From JAGOGN01 sp036652735 (lineage in GTDB: Bacteria; Bacillota; Clostridia; Lachnospirales; Lachnospiraceae), in assembly GCA_036652735.1 (NCBI GenBank), contig JAVVVI010000009.1:1-59716 (forward strand): DNA of 59,716 nt, read 5' to 3'. How positions within the stretch are numbered: the stretch's first letter is position 1; each line of letters starts with the position of its first letter. Positions 34,978 to 43,110 of this stretch are shown in pieces. Below the pieces are notes generated by a model that made no database searches, was not told where the DNA came from, and saw only the letters and a list, made by a program, of their open reading frames with translations. The position numbers were made by a program, and so were the translations under genes.

Positions 34978-36479
34978 ATGGAAAATCAAACGAATAAAAA
35001 TAAGAATAAAAAACAGCTCGATAAAAATAAAATTGAGAACTATGTCAAGGATTCAATTAGCTACATTCAAAAGAATAAAAAATATTTTATGGCGGGACTT
35101 CTTCTCCTGCTTTTTGTTATTATACTAGTAACCGGTATTGCTCTTTCCAAAGAGAAAAAAACGGTGCTGGATCCGAAGACAAAAGTAGAGGTTCAAGAGA
35201 AAGATGGATTTGCCAAAACAAAGGATAAGAAGATTCTAGAGTTGGTAAAATCTTATTATGAAGCCTATGCAAAAGGGGATATTCATGCGTTAGAACAGAT
35301 TGCAACCCCAATTTCCAAAAATGAACAGGACTATATTAAATTATTCAGTAAACCGATTTCAGATTATAAGATTCTGGATTGCTATGCGCAAAAAGGTTTG
35401 GAAGAAAATTCGTATCTCATAAGTGTTCATATGGAAATCATTTTTAAAGACATTAAAACGTCTGCACCGGGGTTGGATTTCTTTTATCTAAAGACTACGG
35501 AAGATGGAAGGCTCTATATGGACAACCTATACAGCCAGTTTAATATGCAGGTTGAAGAGTATGCAATGGATGAAAAGGTTAGTGCATTGATTGAAAAATA
35601 TGAACAGCAAAAACAAGTATTAGATTTGCAAAAGGTTGTTCAAGGGGAATATGACAAAGCAATTAATGGGGATGATGAATTATCCAAAATGGTAAATACT
35701 ACAGTTCAGGGAGAGATTGGGAAGTGGTTATCCAAGACTCAAATTGAGCAATATCAGGAAGCACCACCATTTCTTTTAGCTTCTGCGGATGAGGCGAAAA
35801 AAGAAGAGGTCGCAAAGGACGATACTGAGAAGGACGATACTGAGAAGGACGATGCAGCAACAGACGAATCAAAGGAAGACAAGGNNNNNNNNNNNNNNNN
35901 NNNNNNNNNNNNNNNNNNNNNNNNNNNNNNNNNNNNNNNNNNNNNNNNNNNNNNNNNNNNNNNNNNNNNNNNNNNNNNNNNNNNAAGGACGATACTGAGA
36001 AGGACGATGCAGCAACAGACGAATCAAAGGAAGACAAGGATACAGATAAAACAACTACGAAAAAAGCGAAAAGAGTAACCACTACCGATCGTGTTAATTT
36101 AAGAAAAAGAGCAACGAAATCATCGAATGCACTGGTGGCTGTTCCAAAGGGAACTACTTTAAAGGTGATTGGGACATCCAAAAATAAAAAATGGACAAAG
36201 GTAAAATATGCCGGTGAAACCGGTTATATCAAAAATACGTATTTAAAAAAGAAAAACAGTGATGCAAGCCAACAGGATTATTTTGTTAAAGGAGATAAAA
36301 TTTTATTAACTTCTACAGTGAATATTAGAGCATCTATGAGTAAGCGTTCCAGGAAAGTAGGAACCGCATATGTGGGTGATACCGTGAAGGTTGTTATGAG
36401 CTATGATGAAGGATGGACAAAAGTAAAATGGAATGGAAAGTCGGGCTATATCTTAACCAGTCTTTTATTTGAACAGTAA
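34978..36479 (+). CDS. Membrane-anchored protein with two bacterial SH3 domains (interrupted by an assembly gap)
   Basis: A single-pass envelope protein of unknown function. A Lys/Asn-rich N-terminus, one transmembrane helix (about 36-57), an extracellular domain (about 75-215, NTF2-like by feel only), an acidic repeat region of KDDTE units, then two SH3b domains with TDRVNLRKRAT...GYIKNTYL and TVNIRASMSKRS...SGYILTSLL, which often bind peptidoglycan. Starts at ATG 34978 behind GGAGGT. The 100-N gap has the same 55 bp on each side. When these are merged, the frame runs through, so this is one gene. Confidence 0.8.
35830..35884 (+). repeat. 55-bp contig-end overlap, copy 1
   Basis: Identical to 35985-36039 beyond the gap. 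It includes part of the 15-bp KDDTE-coding repeats. Confidence 0.85.
35885..35984. other. Assembly gap of 100 N
   Basis: Gap within the repeat region of the SH3-domain gene. It may be empty (unmerged overlap) or may hide further KDDTE repeats. Confidence 0.95.
35985..36039 (+). repeat. 55-bp contig-end overlap, copy 2
   Basis: Second copy of 35830-35884. It is in frame with the SH3 domains that follow. Confidence 0.85.
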
Positions 36480-36481
36480 AT

Positions 36482-36529
36482 AAGTCAGAACTCCTGTGTA
36501 AAGAAATTTATGCAGGAGTTCTGACTTTT
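36482..36529 (+). terminator. Strong terminator after the SH3-domain gene
   Basis: AAGTCAGAACTCCTG (36482-36496) pairs perfectly with CAGGAGTTCTGACTT (36513-36527) and continues into T's. The symmetry allows use in both directions. Confidence 0.85.
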
Positions 36530-36552
36530 ACTGAATATAAAGAAGAAAAAAG

Positions 36553-36590
36553 TTGCAACCTAATACTATTAAAGTATTAGGAGGCTGCAA
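36553..36590 (+). promoter_or_regulatory. Hairpin or operator covering the ribosome site of the next gene
   Basis: CCTAATACT (36559-36567) is followed by its complement AGTATTAGG (36573-36581). An outer pair TTGCA (36553-36557) and TGCAA (36586-36590) encloses it. The Shine-Dalgarno GGAGG (36580-36584) and the first base of the start codon lie in the 3' strand, so folding would block translation. As DNA, the same palindrome could bind a repressor. Confidence 0.6.
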
Positions 36591-37024
36591 TGAGTAAAAA
36601 GGAAGAAGTTCGGATTTTAAATGAATCATTTAAAAATGCAAGAATGGGGTGCAGAAGTATTCATACACTTCTGCCCAAAATATACGATGAAGAATTTGCA
36701 TATGAGTTAAATTGTGAAGCGGATGTTTTTGACAAAATCAGCAAAAAAGCTGCTGTTGAATTAAAAAAAAGAGGTGTGAAGCCGGAAGACTTGCCAAGAA
36801 TGGTTCACTTAATGACCTGGGCCTCCATTCAAAGAAAAACATTGTTAAATACAAGCACATCCCACATGGCGGACATGATGATTCAGGGAAATGTTAAGGG
36901 AATGACAGAATTAATGCAGGCTGGACATGCAATTAAAAAATCGGGAACGGTTGGAATTGAGCTGGCACAGGAGTTAATGGAATTTGAAGAAAAAAATATC
37001 GAAAAGTTAAAACGCTATCTCTAA
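36590..37024 (+). CDS. Hypothetical all-helical protein (144 residues)
   Basis: No family recognised with certainty. The sequence is predicted almost wholly helical, with no signal peptide or membrane helix: residues about 5-30, 35-60, 70-95, 100-115 and 120-143 form amphipathic helices. His and Met residues (HLMTWASIQRK, STSHMADMM) are present, but no clear di-iron ferritin motif. It starts at ATG 36590 behind GGAGG buried in a hairpin, follows a strong terminator and stands alone, so it probably has its own promoter within the short upstream region. Its control suggests a regulated stress or envelope-related role, but this is a guess. Confidence 0.65.
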   Translation: MSKKEEVRILNESFKNARMGCRSIHTLLPKIYDEEFAYELNCEADVFDKISKKAAVELKKRGVKPEDLPRMVHLMTWASIQRKTLLNTSTSHMADMMIQGNVKGMTELMQAGHAIKKSGTVGIELAQELMEFEEKNIEKLKRYL

Positions 37025-37112
37025 CATTTGTTTTTCCATGTGATTTATGCTAAAATAAAGAAGATAATATAAGAACAGGTTTGTTTTGAAAACGCATATA
37101 AGGAATGGAAAA

Positions 37113-37868
37113 ATGGAAGAAATACAAACAACAAGATTAAATAAGTATTTGAGTGAAGCAGGTGTTTGCTCCAGAAGAGAAGCAGATCGATTAATTGAAG
37201 CCGGGGAAGTTCGCATTGATGGAGAGACAGCTGTAGTAGGAAGCCGGGTAGAACGAAATCAGCTGGTTACAGTACATGGGAAACCAGTTAAAAAACAAGA
37301 AAAAATGGTTCTAATTGCGGTGAATAAACCGGTTGGAATTGTATGTACAGCAGAAAAAAGAGAAAAAGATAATATTGTTGATTTCATTCATTACCCAACA
37401 AGAATTTATCCTGTGGGTCGTTTGGATAAAGATTCGCAAGGTCTGATTTTAATGACTAACAATGGAGATATTGTAAATCGAATGATGAGAGCCGGCAATC
37501 TTCATGAAAAAGAATACATTGTTACGGTAAATCAGGATATAACGGAAGAATTTTGTATGGGAATGGCAAATGGTGTTCCCATTATGGATACGGTGACAAG
37601 AAAATGCAGCGTGGAGAAAGTTTCTGCAAGAAAGTTCCGGATGATTCTTACCCAGGGAATGAACCGACAGATCCGAAAAATGTGTGAATATTTTGACTAT
37701 CGTGTTGTGGCTTTAAAACGTGTACGTATTATGAACATTTTATTGGGAGATTTAAAAATCGGAACATACCGGAATATAACAGAAGAAGAGAAGACAGAAT
37801 TATTTGCAATGATTCAAAATTCCTCCAATGAACCTATGTGGAAGAAGGAGAATGTTGAATGGAAGTAA
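37113..37868 (+). CDS. rluF: 23S rRNA pseudouridine synthase, RluF type
   Basis: A 251-residue pseudouridine synthase of the RsuA/RluB/E/F group. The N-terminal S4 domain (RLNKYLSEAGVCSRREADRLIEAGEVRIDG) precedes the catalytic domain with the aspartate in YPVGRLDKDSQGLILMTNNGD and the late GMNRQIRKMCEYFDYRVVALKR, which favours RluF. The start is ATG 37113 behind AAGGAA. An upstream TTG in frame is rejected as unconserved. It overlaps ligA by ten bases. Confidence 0.9.
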   Translation: MEEIQTTRLNKYLSEAGVCSRREADRLIEAGEVRIDGETAVVGSRVERNQLVTVHGKPVKKQEKMVLIAVNKPVGIVCTAEKREKDNIVDFIHYPTRIYPVGRLDKDSQGLILMTNNGDIVNRMMRAGNLHEKEYIVTVNQDITEEFCMGMANGVPIMDTVTRKCSVEKVSARKFRMILTQGMNRQIRKMCEYFDYRVVALKRVRIMNILLGDLKIGTYRNITEEEKTELFAMIQNSSNEPMWKKENVEWK

Positions 37869-39850
37869 AAAAGGAAATCGAAGAGCTGAAAAAACAGTTG
37901 GACTATCATTGTAATTGTTATTATAATATGGATGATCCGAAAATTAGTGATTATGAATATGATATGATGTTAAGGCATTTGAGTGAACTGGAAGAACAGA
38001 ATCCGGACTTAATCAATGCAGATTCTCCAACACAAAAAGTGGGTGGAATTGCAAAGAGAAAAGCGGGTGTACTGGTACAGCATCGTGTGCCAATGCTAAG
38101 TCTCCAGGATGTATTTTCTAAGGAGGAGATTTTTTCCTTTGTGGAAGATCAGTGCAGACAGCTGGATCACCCGGAATTTGTTGTGGAGTATAAAGTAGAT
38201 GGTTTGTCCATGGCACTTCGCTATGAACAGGGGAACTTAGTTACAGCAATTACCAGAGGAGATGGAATTCTTCAAGGGGAAGATGTAACAGAAAATGCAA
38301 GGGTAATTTCCGATGTGCAGGAAGAATTAAAGGAACCATTGGAGTATTTGGAAATTCGTGGTGAAGTGTGTATGGATACCGCTTCTTTTGAAAAAGTGAA
38401 TGAAAGACAGGAACTATTAGGGAAAAAAATATTTGCAAATCCAAGGAACTGTGCGGCAGGGACTTTACGGCAATTAGACAGCGCAATTACCAAAGAGCGG
38501 AATTTATCCATGTTTGTGTTTAACATTCAGGAGATTCGAGGAAGGACCTTCGATACACACACCCAGGGGTTTGAATATTTAAAAAGTCAGGGAATTCGAG
38601 TTATTGAGAACTATAAAATATGCCATACAAAGGAAGAAGTCTGGGATGCAATTTGCGAGATTGGAAATCATAGGGGAGAGCTTCTTTATGATATTGATGG
38701 CGCAGTCGTGAAGTTAAATCGTATTGCAGACCGAGTGACGTTAGGAGAGACGTCCAAGGTTCCACGGTGGGCAGTTGCGTACAAATATCCTCCGGAAGAA
38801 AAAAAGACCACGTTACTGGATATTGAATTATCAGTGGGGCGAACCGGACGCATTACACCAACGGCTGTTTTTGAACCAATAAGATTATGCGGAACCAGTG
38901 TTTCAAGGGCAACGCTACACAATCAGGATTTCATTGATGACCTGGATGTTAGAATAGGGGATGAGATTATTGTATATAAGTCCGGTGAAATTATTCCAAA
39001 AGTGAAGGCTGTAACGACACAATCACGGTCCCCTTTATCCATCGCATATAAAATCCCCCTAATCTGTCCGGTCTGTGGTGCACCGGCAGCACGGGAGGCC
39101 GATACGGCGGATATTAAATGTACTTCATTAAGCTGCCCTGCACAATTAGAACGTTCGGTTCTTAATTTTGTAGGAAGAGATGCAATGGATATAAAAGGAT
39201 TTGGAACGGTGTATGTGGAGGAGCTGCTGCGACAAAAGTTTATAGCGAATATTGCAGATATTTTCATTTTAAAGGAAAAACGAGAGGATTTAATTCAACT
39301 TGGAATTATTGGTAAGGAAAAGAATACAGATAAACTGTTAGCAAGTGTAGAAAAAGCAAAAGAAAAGGATGCGATTTCATTATTAACCGGCCTTGGAATA
39401 CCAAATGTAGGGAAAGCAGCGGCGAAATCCTTAATGAAAAAGTTTCGAAGGATACAGGAAATACAAGATGCCACCCTGGAGGAGTTAACACAAGTAAATG
39501 ATATAGGAGCCATTAGTGCCGGAGCTATTCATACGTATTTTCGTAATCCCAAGAACATTGAGATTATAGAACGATTAGCGGAATATGGCGTGAACATGGC
39601 AACAGCAGAGCCGGAAGGAACGCAAGGGAAGCTGCAGGGACTTACGTTTGTAATTACAGGCACACTTGCGGGTATGGATCGAAAGGAAGCAGCGGAGGTT
39701 ATAGAACGGGCAGGTGGTAAAATAAGCGGTTCTGTTTCTAAGAATACAGCGTACCTGTTAGCCGGAGAAAATGCCGGAAGTAAGCTCCTTAAGGCGCAGG
39801 AGCTGGGAGTTGAAATTATTACAGAAGAACAACTGAGGAACCTTTTGTAA
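37859..39850 (+). CDS. ligA: NAD-dependent DNA ligase
   Basis: A 663-residue ligase that seals nicks in replication and repair. N-terminal Ia domain (DYHCNCYYNMDDPKISDYEYD binds NAD), adenylation motif YKVDG with Lys112, OB fold, four-cysteine zinc finger (CPVCG...CTSLSC), helix-hairpin-helix repeats and a C-terminal BRCT domain from about residue 590 (GKLQGLTFVITGTL). Translation is coupled to rluF. Confidence 0.96.
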   Translation: MEVKKEIEELKKQLDYHCNCYYNMDDPKISDYEYDMMLRHLSELEEQNPDLINADSPTQKVGGIAKRKAGVLVQHRVPMLSLQDVFSKEEIFSFVEDQCRQLDHPEFVVEYKVDGLSMALRYEQGNLVTAITRGDGILQGEDVTENARVISDVQEELKEPLEYLEIRGEVCMDTASFEKVNERQELLGKKIFANPRNCAAGTLRQLDSAITKERNLSMFVFNIQEIRGRTFDTHTQGFEYLKSQGIRVIENYKICHTKEEVWDAICEIGNHRGELLYDIDGAVVKLNRIADRVTLGETSKVPRWAVAYKYPPEEKKTTLLDIELSVGRTGRITPTAVFEPIRLCGTSVSRATLHNQDFIDDLDVRIGDEIIVYKSGEIIPKVKAVTTQSRSPLSIAYKIPLICPVCGAPAAREADTADIKCTSLSCPAQLERSVLNFVGRDAMDIKGFGTVYVEELLRQKFIANIADIFILKEKREDLIQLGIIGKEKNTDKLLASVEKAKEKDAISLLTGLGIPNVGKAAAKSLMKKFRRIQEIQDATLEELTQVNDIGAISAGAIHTYFRNPKNIEIIERLAEYGVNMATAEPEGTQGKLQGLTFVITGTLAGMDRKEAAEVIERAGGKISGSVSKNTAYLLAGENAGSKLLKAQELGVEIITEEQLRNLL

Positions 39851-39855
39851 AAGAG

Positions 39856-39884
39856 TTTCCAAAAATCAGGAATTCTGTTATAAT
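39856..39884 (+). promoter_or_regulatory. Promoter of the Asp23-nusB group
   Basis: TTTCCA (39856-39861), 17 bp, TATAAT (39879-39884), 30 bp before the Asp23 start. Confidence 0.55.
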
Positions 39885-39913
39885 ATGATTATCTAGGAAT
39901 AGGAGGCGTACAA

Positions 39914-40291
39914 ATGGCTGAAGATAGAAGAACATTTAAGATTAAAGAGGACCAGCTGGGTCAGGTTCAGATTGCAGATGAAGTAGTAGCAATCATAGCA
40001 GGAATTGCTGCAACAGAGGTAGATGGCGTCAGCTCAATGGCAGGTAATATCACCAATGAACTGGTAAGCAAACTTGGTATGAAGAACCTTGCAAAAGGAG
40101 TCCGTGTAGAGATGATGGAAGGTGTTGTAAGCGTTATGGTAGCAATTAATGTAGCGTTTGGAGCAAGTGTTCCGGAAGTATCCTTAAAGGTACAGGAAAG
40201 AATTAAATCAGCAATTGAAACGATGACCGGTCTGGATGTGGCTGAAGTCAATATCAAAATTGCAGGTATTGACATTGATAAAGACAAATAG
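39914..40291 (+). CDS. Asp23/Gls24 family envelope stress protein
   Basis: 125 residues. Asp23/Gls24 (DUF322) family: GQVQIADEVVAIIAGIAATEVDGVSSMAG at the start, AKGVRVEMMEGVVSVMVAINVAFG and VSLKVQERIKSAIETMTGLDVAEVNI are diagnostic. Family members sit beneath the membrane and link to cell-wall stress. In Clostridia this gene regularly precedes nusB. RBS GGAGGCG. Confidence 0.93.
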   Translation: MAEDRRTFKIKEDQLGQVQIADEVVAIIAGIAATEVDGVSSMAGNITNELVSKLGMKNLAKGVRVEMMEGVVSVMVAINVAFGASVPEVSLKVQERIKSAIETMTGLDVAEVNIKIAGIDIDKDK

Positions 40292-40298
40292 AGGAAAA

Positions 40299-40323
40299 GA
40301 GGGTGTCTTTTGACATCCTTTTT
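40299..40323 (+). terminator. Terminator after the Asp23 gene
   Basis: AGGGTGTC pairs with GACATCCT (with a G-T pair) around TTTT, then five T's. Some read-through to nusB is likely. Confidence 0.65.
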
Positions 40324-40371
40324 ACCTTGCCTGATCAAGAATTATTTGGCCAGTAACAGAAAGGACATACA

Positions 40372-40767
40372 ATGGGCAGAAGAGAATTAAGAGAGAATAT
40401 ATTTAAATTATTATTTCGGGTGGAATTTTATGAAACAGATGAATTGCCGGAACAGTTAATCACATTCTTTGACATGGCGGCAGAGATGATTGAAAGTGAT
40501 GAGATATACATTAAGCAAAAATTTAATGCAATGCTTGAGAAGCTTCCTGAGATAGATCTTGCAATCAATAAGATATCAGAAGGATGGAAGACAAGCAGAA
40601 TGTGCAAAGTGGACCTTACACTGATTCGCTTGGCAGTATATGAGATTCAATACGATCAGGAAGTACCTACTTCCGTTGCAATTAATGAGGCAGTTGAACT
40701 TGCGAAAAAATATGGAACTGATGAATCGCCATCCTTTGTAAATGGAGTGTTAGCAAAATTAGCATGA
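40372..40767 (+). CDS. nusB: Transcription antitermination factor NusB
   Basis: A 131-residue all-helical protein needed for rRNA antitermination with NusE. MGRRELRENIFKLLFRVEFYE at the start, and IRLAVYEIQYDQEVPTSVAINEAVELAKKYG in the second half, are diagnostic. It ends overlapping xseA by four bases, so it starts the block nusB-xseA-xseB-ispA-dxs. Confidence 0.94.
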   Translation: MGRRELRENIFKLLFRVEFYETDELPEQLITFFDMAAEMIESDEIYIKQKFNAMLEKLPEIDLAINKISEGWKTSRMCKVDLTLIRLAVYEIQYDQEVPTSVAINEAVELAKKYGTDESPSFVNGVLAKLA

Positions 40768-41981
40768 CCAAGAATATTTATTCCGTAGGACAGGTAAACA
40801 AGTATATACAGAATATGTTTGCACAAGACTTTATGATGAAGCGTATTTACGTGAAAGGTGAGGTCTCAAATTGTAAATATCATAGTTCCGGGCACATCTA
40901 TTTTACCTTAAAGGATGAGACCGGCACTTTGAGTGCAATTATGTTTGCCGGTCAGGCAAAAAAGATGTCCTTTTCCATGAACGAAGGGGATAATGTGATT
41001 GTTCTGGGAAGTATCGAAGTCTATGAACGGGATGGACGGTATCAAATTTATGCAAAAGAAATTCTTCCGGATGGAGACGGTGTTCTTTATCAAAAATATA
41101 TAAGATTAAAAGCAGAATTAGAAGAAATGGGAATGTTCGCTTCCGAATATAAAAAAGAACTGCCACGATATATCCACACACTGGGGGTTGTTACAGCCCC
41201 AACAGGAGCCGCAGTTCAGGATATCCGTTCAATCTCCGCCAGAAGAAATCCTTATGTACAGGTGATTTTGTACCCGGCACAGGTTCAGGGTGAAGGGGCT
41301 GCAGAAAGTATCGTGAAAGGAATTCAGGCATTGGAACGATTGGAGGTAGATCTTATTATTGTAGGCCGAGGTGGTGGGTCTATGGAAGATTTATGGGCAT
41401 TTAATGAGGAAATTGTTGCAAGAGCAATTTTTGATTGCGGGATTCCAATTATTTCAGCCGTAGGACATGAAACAGACACAACAATTGCAGATTATGTGGC
41501 TGATTTGCGTGCACCCACCCCTTCAGCTGGAGCAGAACTTGCCGTGTATGATGTGAAAGGATTTATCAATGAATTAAGTGCAATGGAATTTACGCTGAAT
41601 CGGTTTTTCCAGAACAAAATTACTCAAATGCAGTCCAGGGTGGAACAGCTTCAAAGCAGATTACAGTACGTGAATCCCCAACACCTGCTACATGAGAAAA
41701 TGAGACTGGTTCAGGATTATGAGGAACAATTGGAACAATTAATGAACACCGTACTTCTTTTAAAAAGGCATAGGCTGGAGTTACTTTCCGGAAAACTGGA
41801 TGGATTGTCCCCTCTTAAGAAATTAAGTCAGGGATATAGTTTTGTATCCGATAAAAGTGGCAGGTCTGTTACAGACGCAGAAGGAGTTACACCGGGAGAT
41901 TTACTTGACATTCATATGTTGAATGGAACGGTAGCTGCGATTGCAAATAAAGTAATTCCTGTTAGGAGGAGATTGGAATGA
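40764..41981 (+). CDS. xseA: Exodeoxyribonuclease VII large subunit
   Basis: 405 residues. N-terminal OB fold (VKGEVSNCKYHSSGHIYFTLKDE) and catalytic domain with TLGVVTAPTGAAVQDI, IIVGRGGGSMEDLWAFNEE, ISAVGHETDTTIADYVADLRAPTPSAGAE, then a coiled coil. ExoVII degrades single-stranded DNA in repair. It overlaps both nusB and xseB by four bases (ATGA). Confidence 0.95.
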   Translation: MTKNIYSVGQVNKYIQNMFAQDFMMKRIYVKGEVSNCKYHSSGHIYFTLKDETGTLSAIMFAGQAKKMSFSMNEGDNVIVLGSIEVYERDGRYQIYAKEILPDGDGVLYQKYIRLKAELEEMGMFASEYKKELPRYIHTLGVVTAPTGAAVQDIRSISARRNPYVQVILYPAQVQGEGAAESIVKGIQALERLEVDLIIVGRGGGSMEDLWAFNEEIVARAIFDCGIPIISAVGHETDTTIADYVADLRAPTPSAGAELAVYDVKGFINELSAMEFTLNRFFQNKITQMQSRVEQLQSRLQYVNPQHLLHEKMRLVQDYEEQLEQLMNTVLLLKRHRLELLSGKLDGLSPLKKLSQGYSFVSDKSGRSVTDAEGVTPGDLLDIHMLNGTVAAIANKVIPVRRRLE

Positions 41982-42199
41982 ATGAGGCACAGGTAAAAGA
42001 AACACACACATTAGAAGATACTTTAAATCAAGTAAGCGAGATTATTACCCAGCTGGAGGATAAAGAAATCACTCTGGAAGATTCTTTTTCTCTTTACGAG
42101 AGGGGTATTAAAAAAATAAAAGAATGTAATGATGAAATAGACAAAGTAGAAAAGAAAATGCTTGTATTAAATGCACAAGGCGAATTGGAAGAATATTAG
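41978..42199 (+). CDS. xseB: Exodeoxyribonuclease VII small subunit
   Basis: A 73-residue helical subunit with LEDKEITLEDSFSLYERGIKKIKECNDEIDKVEKKM, the family signature. The ATGA overlap with xseA and an AGGAGG site mean coupled translation and balanced subunits. Confidence 0.93.
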   Translation: MNEAQVKETHTLEDTLNQVSEIITQLEDKEITLEDSFSLYERGIKKIKECNDEIDKVEKKMLVLNAQGELEEY

Positions 42200-42210
42200 A
42201 GGGATGCAGC

Positions 42211-43098
42211 GTGGAGATGAAAGAAGTAATTCAAACAAAGGTACAGGAAACAGAAGCAGTAATTCAAAAGTATTTACCCGGAAGAGGAAAATATCAGCAG
42301 ACAGCAATTGAAGCCATGAATTACAGTATGCTTGGGGAAGGAAAACGTGTTCGCCCAATATTAATGATGGAGACCTATCGGTTATTTGGCGGAAAATCAG
42401 AAGTAATAGAACCATTTATGGCTGCAATCGAAATGATACATACGTATTCTCTTGTTCATGACGATCTTCCTGCAATGGATAATGATGATTATAGACGTGG
42501 AAGAAAAACAACACACATTGTGTATGGGGAAGCAATGGGAATACTTGCCGGTGATGCATTGCTAAATTATGCATATGAAACAGCAGCCAGGTCATTTGAA
42601 ATGGAGCCGGAAAATATCAATATTGGAAAGGCATTTGAAGTATTGGCAAAAAAAGCCGGAATCTATGGAATGGTAGGCGGACAGGTGGCAGATGTGCTTG
42701 CAGAGGGAACTATTCCGGATAAAGAGTTATTGGATTTTGTGTATGAATTAAAGACCGGAGCATTATTGGAATCGGCAATGATTGTTGGAGCCATTCTGGC
42801 AGGTGCAACTAAAAATGAACAAAAGATAATAGAGGAGATTGCAAGAGAAATTGGAATTGCATTTCAAATTCAAGATGATATTCTGGATGAGACCAGTACC
42901 ATGCAGATCCTTGGAAAGCCAATTGGCAGTGATGAAAGAAACAAAAAGAGTACCTATGTTTCTTTAGTTGGAATTCAAAGGGCTAAGAATGAAGTGGAAA
43001 TGAGAACGGAAATAGCGGTAAAAAAGCTGGATTCATTGGTGGTAAAAAATACTTTTTTAAAGGAATATTTATTATTCCTGGTGGAGAGAAAAAAATAA
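42211..43098 (+). CDS. ispA: Polyprenyl synthetase (farnesyl/geranyl diphosphate synthase type)
   Basis: A 295-residue short-chain prenyl transferase. First aspartate-rich motif DDLPAMDND near residue 86, second QDDILDETS near residue 225, with GKRVRP for diphosphate binding. It condenses IPP with allylic diphosphates to make farnesyl-PP for undecaprenyl and quinone-type lipids. The start is GTG 42211, seven bases from AGAGGG; ATG 42217 is an alternative. The next gene, dxs, supplies the pathway. Confidence 0.92.
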   Translation: MEMKEVIQTKVQETEAVIQKYLPGRGKYQQTAIEAMNYSMLGEGKRVRPILMMETYRLFGGKSEVIEPFMAAIEMIHTYSLVHDDLPAMDNDDYRRGRKTTHIVYGEAMGILAGDALLNYAYETAARSFEMEPENINIGKAFEVLAKKAGIYGMVGGQVADVLAEGTIPDKELLDFVYELKTGALLESAMIVGAILAGATKNEQKIIEEIAREIGIAFQIQDDILDETSTMQILGKPIGSDERNKKSTYVSLVGIQRAKNEVEMRTEIAVKKLDSLVVKNTFLKEYLLFLVERKK

Positions 43099-43110
43099 GA
43101 AGGTATCGTT

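Noticed and set aside
36135..36479. Independent SH3-domain gene after the gap
   Set aside because: Its ATG-like start is internal; the frame continues from the upstream membrane protein once the 55-bp overlap is merged.
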